This document shows positions 1 to 6,791 of a stretch of 9,524 nt of DNA, piece by piece. The notes below the pieces were generated by a model, which was not told the DNA's origin, ran no database searches, and worked only from the letters and a program-made list of their open reading frames with translations. Each line of letters opens with the position of its first letter. Position 1 is the stretch's first letter. Source of the DNA: Bacteroidales bacterium (lineage in GTDB: Bacteria; Bacteroidota; Bacteroidia; Bacteroidales; Bacteroidaceae); NCBI GenBank assembly GCA_004555425.1, contig SFID01000102.1, forward strand, positions 1-9,524, written 5' to 3'. A program made the position numbers and the translations under genes.

Positions 1-167
1 GCGCGAAAACTTTTAATATCTTTTATATTTTCGGCCGCGAAAAAATCTCTATATCGTCATTTCGCGCACCGATAAAGCCAAGAAAATTTCCGCAAAAGCA
101 TTTAGAAAATCCGCAAAAGCATCTAGAAATTCCAACTTCCGATGTATTTCTTCCTTTATAATGGCCC

Positions 168-209
168 AAAAAAGAGGAGAAAGCCCCGTGTCTGGGGCTC
201 TCTCCTCTT
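168..209 (-). terminator. Strong hairpin with U-run just downstream of the repeat's promoter
   Basis: A 16-base arm (194-209) pairs with 172-187 around a 6-base loop (188-193). On the minus strand the only non-Watson-Crick position is a G-U pair. On the plus strand the same position is an A-C mismatch, so the structure favours minus-strand RNA. The 3' arm runs into a U-run (six T on the minus strand, 173-168). This has the form of an intrinsic terminator placed about 5 bases after the expected start site. It could give an RNA of about 45 nt or act as a leader attenuator. Confidence 0.65.
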
Positions 210-217
210 CGCTAGTA

Positions 218-249
218 CAAAGATAATACATTTTCGCGCGAAATGCAAA
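218..249 (-). promoter_or_regulatory. Bacteroidetes-type promoter inside the repeat, minus strand
   Basis: On the minus strand, TTTG (249-246) is followed by exactly 20 bases and then TATCTTTG (225-218). This fits the Bacteroides consensus TTTG-N19-21-TAnnTTTG, with the -7 box perfect. Its spacing and -7 sequence are identical to those of the promoter upstream of psd in this window. The -33 box lies inside the terminal inverted repeat and the promoter reads into the element. Initiation would fall near 213, immediately before the hairpin at 209-172. Confidence 0.7.
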
Positions 250-253
250 TCGA

Positions 254-287
254 TTTAACATTTCGCAACAGTCCGAGAAATGTTAAA
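254..287. repeat. Perfect 11-bp inverted repeat at the edge of the MITE-like element
   Basis: TTTAACATTTC (254-264) and GAAATGTTAAA (277-287) are perfect reverse complements separated by 12 bases. The outer copy is followed by ACTTTTGC. At the left end of copy 2, the same 11-mer (9355-9365) is followed by cccaACTTTTTT. The arrangement could be the right end of one element abutting the remnant of another element's left end, or an operator-like dyad. Confidence 0.6.
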
Positions 288-726
288 AGACGACTTTTGC
301 ACACCTGAGGGTTCGCGATGTATTATATTACGAGGCGGTGCAGCGGAGTGGCAATGGAGAGGAGGAAAAGTACTCCAGATGCTTCCCCGTTGGTGCTTGT
401 GGGTGAGCGTATGCCCTTTGTCTGCGCCATCCAGTTCCTTACTGCTTTGATTAGAATACCTACCTATATTGTTGCGGATTTGTACCAGGGTTTTGCAAAA
501 ATTATGGCCATGTGTGCGGCCTCTCGTTTTTTTGTTTTACCTTTGCAGGATACAGGCGCAGGTGTGCTTGCGTGGGGTGCGCCGCCATTGCTCTCCTTAT
601 GTTGAGGGACAGGCAGGCATCCCCGTGGGATAGAAAATCCACCGGCCTTTATTTCAAGAATTACCCTTATCTACGCCATATTCTCGCTCGCTCAGGCGAT
701 GGCCTATGGTGCAAATACCTATAATC
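288..726. other. Gene-free stretch upstream of the PASTA gene
   Basis: These 439 bases hold no convincing gene. A plus-strand open frame at 318-605 has no family-like motif and no good start context. A second frame overlaps it at 512-724. A TTTTGCAAAA palindrome lies at 491-500 and a promoter-like -7 box at 538-545. No tRNA or riboswitch was recognised. Confidence 0.5.
538..545 (+). promoter_or_regulatory. Possible -7 promoter box for the PASTA-rluD-ddl genes
   Basis: TACCTTTG followed by CA fits the Bacteroidetes -7 box TAnnTTTG, and a T-rich tract precedes it. No TTTG occurs at the proper 19-21 base distance; TGTG at 511-514 is slightly too far. If used, transcription would start near 553 and leave a leader of about 175 bases before the start at 727. 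The call is tentative. Confidence 0.35.
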
Positions 727-1422
727 ATGAAAATTAAGCAATTCTTCGGCACGTTGTTGCGCCCTATTGTTGTTTTCAACTGCCTCGGTATGATTCTGAT
801 TTCCCTTCTGCTGGGAATAGGAGCGTACCTCGGTTTGGACCTCTACACCAACCACGGCGACGACATTGAAATGCCCGACCTCACTGGTGTCAATCTTGAT
901 GTGGCCACTAAGAAGATGGAGGCCCTCGGTCTGCGTCTGGAGGTGGTTGGTAAGGCTTGTCGCTCGCAAATGCCCGAAAACGCCATCGTCCTTCAGTCCG
1001 TGGTCAAGGGCAGCCTTGTCAAGAAGGGCCGTCTCATAGAGGTGCACATCAATACGCTCAATCCCATTGTCAAAATCCCCGAGGGCGTGGTGGGCAACTG
1101 TCCGCGCCTGGAGGCCGAAGCCATTCTGACGAACCTTGGATTCAGCTTGACGCCACCCGAATACGTGGTCGGCGAAACCCGCGACTGGGTGCTGAAAATC
1201 AAGGCCGCCGGCAAGGAGGTCAAGCCTGGCACCCCCGTTTCCGTTAAGACGCCTCTCACCATCGTGCTCAGCGATGGAACAACGCAGGAGATGTACAACG
1301 GCAACGACAGTATCTACTATGATGCCTTCCTTGCGGACCCTGCAAACAATGCCTATCATGAAGAAGTGGGTACTGAAGAAGCCTTACCCGAAGAGCCCGT
1401 GACGGAATATGGAGAAGAATAA
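727..1422 (+). CDS. Membrane-anchored protein with two PASTA domains
   Basis: The product is 231 aa. Residues about 14-37 form one hydrophobic membrane segment after a short basic N-terminus (MKIKQFF). An extracytoplasmic part follows with two PASTA repeats. The first is at about 47-111 and starts EMPDLTGV, with an internal pattern of helix then valine-rich strands. The second is at about 114-184 and starts KIPEGVVG. The acidic C-terminal tail is probably disordered. PASTA domains in other phyla bind peptidoglycan fragments, but no kinase or transpeptidase domain is attached here, so the role is probably in sensing or organising the cell wall. The start at 727 is preferred over the in-frame ATG at 706: it gives a typical N-terminus and has an A/T-rich upstream context, as usual in a phylum without Shine-Dalgarno use. 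The gene overlaps the next one by 14 bases, suggesting translational coupling. PASTA, RluA-type synthase and Ddl in this order is a familiar Bacteroidales cluster. Confidence 0.85.
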   Translation: MKIKQFFGTLLRPIVVFNCLGMILISLLLGIGAYLGLDLYTNHGDDIEMPDLTGVNLDVATKKMEALGLRLEVVGKACRSQMPENAIVLQSVVKGSLVKKGRLIEVHINTLNPIVKIPEGVVGNCPRLEAEAILTNLGFSLTPPEYVVGETRDWVLKIKAAGKEVKPGTPVSVKTPLTIVLSDGTTQEMYNGNDSIYYDAFLADPANNAYHEEVGTEEALPEEPVTEYGEE

Positions 1423-2572
1423 TCATTCAACGCCGAGCGCAGTTGTGGACGAGCTGGAAACCCTGCCGATGGCCGCAGCAGCGATCGGTGCGTTGCAATC
1501 CGAGGATCCCGTTGGAGAAGCCTTGGCCGACAACGCCCTGTCCGAAGAGGACGAAGACGAAGAAGGCGAGGGCGGGCTCTACGAGCATTTTCGCGTTGTG
1601 GCCGACAAGGGACAGCAGCTCCTGCGTGTGGACAAATTCCTCCTGGACCACCTGCCCGATACCTCGCGCAACCGCATCCAAATGGCGGCACGTGCGGGTT
1701 TCATCCACGTGAACGACCAGCCCGTCAAGAGCAATTATCGCGTGAAACCGCACGACGTCGTCACTCTCCTGCTCGACCGACCACGCTACGAGAATACCAT
1801 CATCCCCGAGGACATCCCCCTTGACGTTGTTTACGAAGACAGCGACCTGATAGTCATCAACAAGCCTGCCGGATTGGTGGTGCATCCAGGCTGTGGCAAC
1901 TACACGGGCACACTCGTCAATGCCATCGCCTGGCACCTGCGCGATAATCCCGACTACGACCCCAACGACCCCGCCGTTGGCCTTGTTCATCGCATTGATA
2001 AGGACACCTCGGGCCTGCTCGTTGTGGCCAAAACGCCCGAGGCAAAGACCAGTCTCGGTGTGCAGTTCTTCAACAAAACCACCCGCCGCAGATACAACGC
2101 CCTCGTGTGGGGTAGCTTTGCCGAGAAGCAAGGGCGCATTGAGGGCAATATAGCCCGTCATCCCAAGGACCGTATGCAGATGGCCGTCTTCGACCCCCAG
2201 AGTGGCATCGGCAAGCATGCCGTGACGCATTATAGCGTGCTGGAAGATTTTGGCTACGTGACCCTTGTGGAATGCGTGCTCGAAACGGGACGAACCCACC
2301 AAATCCGTGCGCACATGAAGCACCTGGGTCATCCGCTCTTTGCCGACGAACGCTATGGCGGCACCACGATTTTGCGCGGCAATACCTCGGGTGCCTACGC
2401 TGCCTTTATCCGCAACTGTTTCGCCCAATGCCCGCGCCAGGCCCTCCATGCCCGCACACTAGGCTTTCGCCATCCGCGCACGGGCGAGGAGATGGACTTC
2501 TCCGCTCCCCTGCCGCCCGACCTCGAAGGGCTCATTGAGAAATGGCGCGCCTATTTCGCCGCTATGAAATAA
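1409..2572 (+). CDS. rluD: RluA/RluD-family rRNA pseudouridine synthase
   Basis: The product is 387 aa. It isomerises specific uridines to pseudouridine, probably in 23S rRNA. An S4-like RNA-binding domain (about 70-130) contains LRVDKFLLDHLPDTSRNRIQ and the VNDQPVKSNYRVKPHD segment. The catalytic domain (about 140-380) has the signature HRIDKDTSG at 194-202, where D197 is the expected catalytic aspartate. Later motifs are ETGRTHQIRAHMKHLGHPL and an insert before the ARTLGF strand of the kind seen in Bacteroidetes homologues. The N-terminal 55 or so residues are Ala- and Glu/Asp-rich and longer than I expect for the family; an in-frame ATG at residue 21 (1469) is an alternative start. The exact target uridines cannot be read from the sequence, so RluD rather than RluC is a family-level assignment. 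It overlaps the PASTA gene and lies 37 bases upstream of ddl. Confidence 0.92.
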   Translation: MEKNNHSTPSAVVDELETLPMAAAAIGALQSEDPVGEALADNALSEEDEDEEGEGGLYEHFRVVADKGQQLLRVDKFLLDHLPDTSRNRIQMAARAGFIHVNDQPVKSNYRVKPHDVVTLLLDRPRYENTIIPEDIPLDVVYEDSDLIVINKPAGLVVHPGCGNYTGTLVNAIAWHLRDNPDYDPNDPAVGLVHRIDKDTSGLLVVAKTPEAKTSLGVQFFNKTTRRRYNALVWGSFAEKQGRIEGNIARHPKDRMQMAVFDPQSGIGKHAVTHYSVLEDFGYVTLVECVLETGRTHQIRAHMKHLGHPLFADERYGGTTILRGNTSGAYAAFIRNCFAQCPRQALHARTLGFRHPRTGEEMDFSAPLPPDLEGLIEKWRAYFAAMK

Positions 2573-2609
2573 TGAAGGTTCTTTGAAACAACCATAGATA
2601 CAACACAAA

Positions 2610-3599
2610 ATGAAAAGGACAATTGCTATTGTAGCAGGAGGCGATTCCTCCGAGCACGGTGTGTCCATGCGTAGCGCAGAGGGACTCCTCTCCTTCATGG
2701 ACCACGAGAAATACGACATCTACGTAGTCGAAATGTGCGGCCGCCAATGGACAGCCCACTATGGCGAAGAACGCTGCCCCGTGAGCAAAGAGGATTTCTC
2801 CTTCGAGGCAGCCGATGGTCGCCACACCTTCGACTTTGCCTATATCACCATCCACGGCACACCGGGCGAGAACGGCATTCTCCAGGGTTACTTCGACCTG
2901 ATTGGAATGCCATATAGCACCAGCGATGTGCTCGTTGAAGCCATGACGTTCAATAAGTTTGCACTCAACAACTTCCTGCGCGCTTATCCCGACCTCCGCG
3001 TGGCCGACTCCATTCTCCTGCGCAAGGGCGAGGCTTTGCCCACAGTGGACGAGATGGTGGCCCGACTGGGCCTCCCCTGCTTCGTCAAGCCCAACGCGGG
3101 AGGCAGCAGTTTTGGCGTGACAAAGGTGAAAACCGCCGAGGATCTCCTGCCCGCCATCGAAAAAGCCATGCACGAGAGCGATGAAGTGATGGCCGAAGGA
3201 CTGATGACAGGTACAGAAATCACTTGCGGCTGCTACCGCAAGGGTGATGACGTGGTGACCTTCCCCATCACCGAAGTGGTGACAACGCAAGAGTTCTTCG
3301 ACTACGACGCAAAATACAATGGAAAGGTCGATGAGATAACTCCCGCACGCATAGCGGCCGAAACGGCAGACCGCGTGGCTGCAATGACACGTCGTATCTA
3401 CAAGGTGCTGGGTTGCTATGGCATTATCCGCATCGACTACATACTAAGCGGCGAGAAGGGTAACGAACAAATCAACCTCCTCGAAATCAATACGACGCCC
3501 GGAATGACCGTGACCAGTTTCATTCCCCAGCAGGTGCGTGCTGCTGGTCTGGACATCAAGGACGTGCTCTCCGATATCATCGAAGGCCGCTTTGCCTGA
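2610..3599 (+). CDS. ddl: D-alanine--D-alanine ligase
   Basis: The product is 329 aa, a usual length for Ddl. It joins two D-alanines using ATP, in the cytoplasm, to supply the terminal dipeptide of peptidoglycan precursors. The N-terminal domain has AGGDSSEHGVSM (9-20), with E15 at the position of the first D-Ala-binding glutamate. HGTPGENG follows at 82-89. The ATP-grasp part has FVKPNAGGSSFGV, the loop EFFDYDAKY (228-236) with the conserved tyrosine region, and the metal and phosphate motif LLEINTTPGMTVTS, with E292 and N294 as expected magnesium ligands and S303 near the substrate. All key motifs are intact. No separate promoter is evident in the 37-base gap, so cotranscription with rluD is likely. 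A structured terminator follows at 3612. Confidence 0.96.
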   Translation: MKRTIAIVAGGDSSEHGVSMRSAEGLLSFMDHEKYDIYVVEMCGRQWTAHYGEERCPVSKEDFSFEAADGRHTFDFAYITIHGTPGENGILQGYFDLIGMPYSTSDVLVEAMTFNKFALNNFLRAYPDLRVADSILLRKGEALPTVDEMVARLGLPCFVKPNAGGSSFGVTKVKTAEDLLPAIEKAMHESDEVMAEGLMTGTEITCGCYRKGDDVVTFPITEVVTTQEFFDYDAKYNGKVDEITPARIAAETADRVAAMTRRIYKVLGCYGIIRIDYILSGEKGNEQINLLEINTTPGMTVTSFIPQQVRAAGLDIKDVLSDIIEGRFA

Positions 3600-3611
3600 T
3601 TCGCTTCAAAC

Positions 3612-3663
3612 AAAGGCCCACGTCGTTCCGCCTGCCTTGCAGGAGAAACGATGGGGCCTTTTT
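3612..3663 (+). terminator. Branched intrinsic terminator after ddl
   Basis: AAAGGCCC (3612-3619) pairs with GGGCCTTT (3654-3661), followed by further T. The stem continues with TCGTT/AACGA after a small internal loop. An inner hairpin, CCTGC-CTT-GCAGG, lies at the tip. It begins 13 bases after the ddl stop codon and separates the ddl cluster from the acyltransferase gene. Confidence 0.75.
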
Positions 3664-3697
3664 CGTTTTATCCACCAAACCTTCAACGCTATATACT

Positions 3698-4852
3698 ATG
3701 ATTATCCCACAGGAATTCGACGCTATCCGTCCCTATACTCCCGAAGAATTACCCGCTGTCTTTGAAGAATTGTTCGCTGACCCAGAGTTTTTGGCCGTGG
3801 TGCAACAGGTGATGGGCCCGCAAGCCACCCCCGAAGTGCTGCGTGCGCAGTTGGCTCAGTGTCAGACAATCCTCGATGTGCAGAAAACCTTCTTCCTGCC
3901 CCTGATGATTGACCTGCTGAAACGATGCAGCGATGGTTGCCACATGGATTCCTCGGCCCTGCCCGACAAGATGGTTGGTTATACCTTCGTTTCCAACCAT
4001 CGCGACATCGTCCTTGATTCCGCCTTGCTCTCCGTCCTGCTGATTGGCAACGGATTTCCCACTACGGTCGAGATTGCTATTGGCGACAACCTCCTGATTC
4101 GCCCTTGGATTGAAAAACTCGTGCGTGTCAACAAATCCTTTATCGTTCGCCGCTCCGTAGGTATCCGAGAAATGCTTGCAGCCAGCAGTTTGATGAGCCG
4201 CTATATGCACTTCGCCATTGCCGAGAAGCACGAGAACATTTGGATTGCCCAGCGTGAAGGCCGCGCCAAGGATTCCAACGACCGCACCCAGGAGTCTGTG
4301 CTCAAGATGATGGCAATGGGCGGCGAGGGTACGCCTGCTGAGCGTCTGGCTGCCCTTCGCATCGTGCCCCTCAGTATCAGCTACGAATACGATCCCTGTG
4401 ACTATCTCAAGGCGCAGGAGTTCCAGCAGAAACGCGATAACCCCGATTTCAGGAAAAGCAAAGCCGACGACCTGCAGAATATGCAGATAGGCATCTTCGG
4501 CCGCAAGGGACGCATACATTATCAAGCCGCACCCTGCATCAATACGTGGCTTGACGAGGTGAAGGACCTGCCGAAGGGCGAATTCTTTGCTGAGGTGGCG
4601 CGCCGTATGGACCAGGCAATCCACCGCGGTTATCGCCTCTATCCCGGCAACTACGTGGCGGCGGATATGCTGAAGGGCGAACAGACCTTTGCCGACCGAT
4701 ATACGGAGGCCGAGGCCGCCACTTTCCGCCAGTATCTTGAAGGTCAGTTGGCCAAGGTGCAGTTGCCTGCTCCCGACATGCCTTTCCTGCGCGAGCAGAT
4801 ACTGACGATGTATGCCAATCCCGTGTTCAACCAATTGGCTGCCCTCGGATGA
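3698..4852 (+). CDS. Glycerol-phosphate-type acyltransferase (PlsB/PlsC superfamily)
   Basis: The product is 384 aa. Members of this superfamily transfer a fatty acyl group to a glycerol-phosphate or related lipid at the membrane. The acyltransferase core lies at about 90-290. It has the catalytic N-H-x4-D type block SNHRDIVLD, with H101 and D103 in NHRD (100-103), and a second block WIAQREGRAKD (182-192), with E187-G188-R189 in the place of the substrate-binding EGxR motif. A later block, ALRIVPLSISYEYDPCD, resembles the family's proline block. The extra helical N-terminal 90 residues and C-terminal extension make it longer than ordinary PlsC, and Bacteroidetes genomes usually carry this long form as a putative 1-acylglycerol-3-phosphate acyltransferase. 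Its true acceptor is not provable here. The stop overlaps the next start (ATGA). No clear promoter was found in the 34 bases after the terminator. Confidence 0.85.
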   Translation: MIIPQEFDAIRPYTPEELPAVFEELFADPEFLAVVQQVMGPQATPEVLRAQLAQCQTILDVQKTFFLPLMIDLLKRCSDGCHMDSSALPDKMVGYTFVSNHRDIVLDSALLSVLLIGNGFPTTVEIAIGDNLLIRPWIEKLVRVNKSFIVRRSVGIREMLAASSLMSRYMHFAIAEKHENIWIAQREGRAKDSNDRTQESVLKMMAMGGEGTPAERLAALRIVPLSISYEYDPCDYLKAQEFQQKRDNPDFRKSKADDLQNMQIGIFGRKGRIHYQAAPCINTWLDEVKDLPKGEFFAEVARRMDQAIHRGYRLYPGNYVAADMLKGEQTFADRYTEAEAATFRQYLEGQLAKVQLPAPDMPFLREQILTMYANPVFNQLAALG

Positions 4853-5493
4853 AAGCCGCAAGATGCTTTCGGGCGATGCTCTGCCTGCTGATGGGCTTGG
4901 GCTTGTGCGGTTGCAGCGATGACGAACAGCCCCTTCCCGCCTACGTGCAAACCTTGGCCGACCTTGAAGTGGGTAATCCTGCTTCGCGCCAGACGCTCGT
5001 TCTCGAGGATGGCGAGCGTTATGGCTTGCTGAATATGCTCTCCGGCGTGCGCCCCGACACAATGTTGCGCGTCTGCGTGGCCTATACGGCCCATCCCGAC
5101 GAGGGCGGACTGCGCCTGCACGCCTGCGAACCCGTTTTCTCGCCGATGCCAAAACCTATGGCCACGCTGGACTCGCTTTGCGCCGACCCCGTCAAGGTTG
5201 TTTCGGTGTGGAAGACGCAGCACCGTTGGGTCAACCTGCGCGTAGATATTCCTATGGGCGGACAGGCTCAGCACGTCTGCGGATTTGTGCAGGAGTGGCA
5301 GGCGGATGCGCAACCCAAGTTGCGCCTTACGCTCTATCACGACCAGTGCGGCGATGGCCAGCAGTACACCACGCGCACCTATATGTCTATCCCCATTCGC
5401 CACTACGCCGACAGCCTCGTTGCCGACCGCGATAGTCTGGAGGTTTGCGTGAATACGCCCAGCGGATGGTCGCGCCACCGCTTTGCATACTGA
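4849..5493 (+). CDS. NigD-like lipoprotein
   Basis: The product is 214 aa. A hydrophobic signal sequence ends in a lipobox LCGC, with C22 as the lipidated cysteine, followed by SDDE, so the mature protein is a lipoprotein facing the periplasm or cell surface. The rest resembles the Bacteroidetes NigD-like family. The N-terminal part (about 45-85) has LVLEDGERYGL and LSGVRPDTMLRVCVAYT. The C-terminal part (about 115-214) has VVSVWKTQHRWVNLRVDIP, LRLTLYHDQCGDGQQYTT and VNTPSGW. NigD was named from a bacteriocin locus, but most family members have no known function. The start codon lies in the ATGA overlap with the acyltransferase gene, which points to coupled translation. Recognition is from sequence pattern, without a database search. 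Confidence 0.8.
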   Translation: MKAARCFRAMLCLLMGLGLCGCSDDEQPLPAYVQTLADLEVGNPASRQTLVLEDGERYGLLNMLSGVRPDTMLRVCVAYTAHPDEGGLRLHACEPVFSPMPKPMATLDSLCADPVKVVSVWKTQHRWVNLRVDIPMGGQAQHVCGFVQEWQADAQPKLRLTLYHDQCGDGQQYTTRTYMSIPIRHYADSLVADRDSLEVCVNTPSGWSRHRFAY

Positions 5494-5548
5494 TACCGCG
5501 ATTTTGCTAACAGGCACCGCCGCGCTTGATAATACATTGCACGGCCTG

Positions 5549-5580
5549 CTATATTATATGGTGTACGCCTATATATAATA
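5549..5580. promoter_or_regulatory. AT-rich imperfect dyad upstream of the esterase-like gene
   Basis: The 118-base gap 5494-5611 contains a very AT-rich block, TATATTATA, then GGTGTACGCC (a near-palindrome), then TATATATAATA. It probably belongs to the promoter or operator of the gene at 5612. No TTTG / TAnnTTTG pair with correct spacing was found here. Confidence 0.3.
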
Positions 5581-5611
5581 AGGAATATCCCCTTCCTCAC
5601 ATCTCTACACA

Positions 5612-6688
5612 ATGCAACGAATCTCTCATCTCCTTTTCTCTTTGCTGGTTTTCCTTTGCTTGTGGCCGCTCGCGGCTCGGGCACAGCAGGCCACGGCTTT
5701 GCCGCAGGTTTCGCTTGGCCGTTGGAATATCGGCAGCGCTAATTTTAGTGGCATCACCCCCTTGGGAAGTGGCCGCTTTGCCTTAGTGAGTGACAAAGAG
5801 CCTCGCGATGGCTTTTTCGTCTTTCGTATAGAACAGGATGCCGCCACGGGGCAGGTCAATTACGTTCACATGGAGGGTTTCTACGGCGATCCTAATACGC
5901 AGCAGGACAGCAACGGGCTGAGCGTGCGCGATACGGAGGGCATTGCCTTCTTCCCCGCGCGCCAAACGCTCTTCATTAGTGGGGAAACGCATCAGGATAT
6001 CCTCGAATACGACCTGCTGGGCCTTCCCACAGGTCGCAGGATGCAGGTGCCCGCCCACCTTGGCCCGACAGCCATTGTCGGCAATTATGGTTTTGAAGCC
6101 TTGACCTACGACAGCCTGCGTAATTGCTTTTGGACTGTCACCGAGAGTACGCTCCAGGCAGACGGCATTGCGGCTGGCCCGAAGAATCCTGGCGGCCACA
6201 ACCTCCTTCGCCTGCAAGCCTTTGATGCCAACCTCCAGCCCTGCGCCCAATATCCCTATCGCATGGACCGCGGGCGGAGCGACGACTTCGGACCTACGTA
6301 CGTCTATGGCGTGCCTGCCCTTACGGCTTTGCCCGATGGCCGCCTGCTTGTCCTCGAGCGCGAGGCGAATATCACCCATGGCTATATGGCTTCGGATGTG
6401 CGCTGCAAAATTTTCCTGATAAACCCTTCCAACGAGTACCAGATCGATGCCTCGACCAACCTCCAGTTGATGGACAACAACCGATGGATGACGAAACAAC
6501 TGCTGGCTGATTTTACGACCAGGCTCACGCCGTTCAACTTCTCCTTTGCCAACTACGAGGGAATGTGCCTCGGCCGCCGCCTCAACGATGGTCGGCAGAC
6601 GGTGCTCCTTATCAGCGATTCGCAGGGCGGTTTCCGCAAGGGGCCTTTTCACCTTCGCGACTTTATCAAGGTGCTTGTGCTGCCTTAG
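5612..6688 (+). CDS. Secreted esterase-like protein of the phytase family
   Basis: The product is 358 aa. A signal peptide occupies residues 1-24, with the hydrophobic core LLFSLLVFLCLWPLA and likely cleavage after ARA24. The mature part shows the repeated strand pattern of the 'esterase-like activity of phytase' family, a beta-propeller-like fold: RDTEGIAF (D107-T-E-G110) followed by LFISGE, then NYGFEALTYDSLRNCFWTVTE, LTALPDGRLLVLERE, and near the end NYEGMCLG followed by VLLISDSQ. The Glu-Gly and Asp/Glu positions in these strands are the features I rely on. Family members are assigned phosphoesterase-like activity, but substrates are mostly unknown, so a precise reaction is not claimed. 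It is probably transcribed alone: 118 bases precede it, and a terminator follows at 6760-6791. Confidence 0.8.
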   Translation: MQRISHLLFSLLVFLCLWPLAARAQQATALPQVSLGRWNIGSANFSGITPLGSGRFALVSDKEPRDGFFVFRIEQDAATGQVNYVHMEGFYGDPNTQQDSNGLSVRDTEGIAFFPARQTLFISGETHQDILEYDLLGLPTGRRMQVPAHLGPTAIVGNYGFEALTYDSLRNCFWTVTESTLQADGIAAGPKNPGGHNLLRLQAFDANLQPCAQYPYRMDRGRSDDFGPTYVYGVPALTALPDGRLLVLEREANITHGYMASDVRCKIFLINPSNEYQIDASTNLQLMDNNRWMTKQLLADFTTRLTPFNFSFANYEGMCLGRRLNDGRQTVLLISDSQGGFRKGPFHLRDFIKVLVLP

Positions 6689-6724
6689 GATGCTTGCTTG
6701 ATAGTCTTGGGGTCGGGCACTTGC

Positions 6725-6759
6725 AGAGGATTTTAGAGGATTTTTAGAGGATCTTAGAG
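6725..6759. repeat. Short AGAGGATTTT tandem repeat
   Basis: Three units of 10-11 bases (AGAGGATTTT, AGAGGATTTTT, AGAGGATCTT) and a partial fourth lie just after the esterase-like gene. The last unit runs into the 5' arm of the terminator at 6760. Confidence 0.7.
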
Positions 6760-6791
6760 GAGGAGCAACGGAGAACTTGCTCCTCATTTTT
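6760..6791 (+). terminator. Intrinsic terminator of the esterase-like gene
   Basis: GAGGAGCAA (6760-6768) pairs perfectly with TTGCTCCTC (6777-6785) around an 8-base loop, followed by A and five T. It lies 72 bases after the stop codon at 6688. Its 3' arm is also the first unit of the pyrimidine-rich tandem repeat. Confidence 0.75.

Larger units (their letters stand above)
1..264 (-). repeat. MITE-like repeat element, copy 1 (left end cut by window edge)
   Basis: Positions 1-146 match 9379-9524 with no gaps and 8 differences (about 94.5% identity), so this is a dispersed repeat. The right end (230-264), read on the minus strand, is GAAATGTTAAA, 11 bases, then TTCGCGCGAAAAT. The left end of copy 2 (from 9355) is GAAATGTTAAA, 10 bases, then TTCGCGCGAAAAT. 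The two ends are therefore terminal inverted repeats, and a complete element would be about 288 bp. No transposase is encoded, which fits a non-autonomous MITE-like element. Inside are a 21-bp tandem duplication (91-132) and a minus-strand promoter plus hairpin. Minus strand is assigned because the promoter and hairpin read that way. The element boundaries are inferred from combining two partial copies. Confidence 0.65.

Noticed and set aside
49..261. A 70-codon minus-strand open frame across the repeat element
   Set aside because: Its start codons lie upstream of the predicted transcription start and the frame crosses the terminator-like hairpin. Copy 2 keeps the frame only over the shared part, with amino-acid changes at several of the differing bases.
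318..605. A 95-codon plus-strand open frame before the PASTA gene
   Set aside because: No recognisable family, no ordered domain pattern, and composition unlike the neighbouring genes. Treated as non-coding.
1427..2449. A long antisense open frame (340 codons) opposite rluD
   Set aside because: It is a by-product of codon bias on the opposite strand. The plus strand encodes an intact enzyme with all motifs.
3749..5152. A 467-codon antisense open frame opposite the acyltransferase and lipoprotein genes
   Set aside because: It crosses two well-supported genes and has no recognisable domains. Low stop-codon density in GC-rich coding DNA explains it.
5494..5611. Terminator or standard promoter between the lipoprotein and esterase-like genes
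   Set aside because: No stem with a T-run and no TTTG / TAnnTTTG pair at proper spacing. Only an AT-rich imperfect dyad is present, reported with low confidence.
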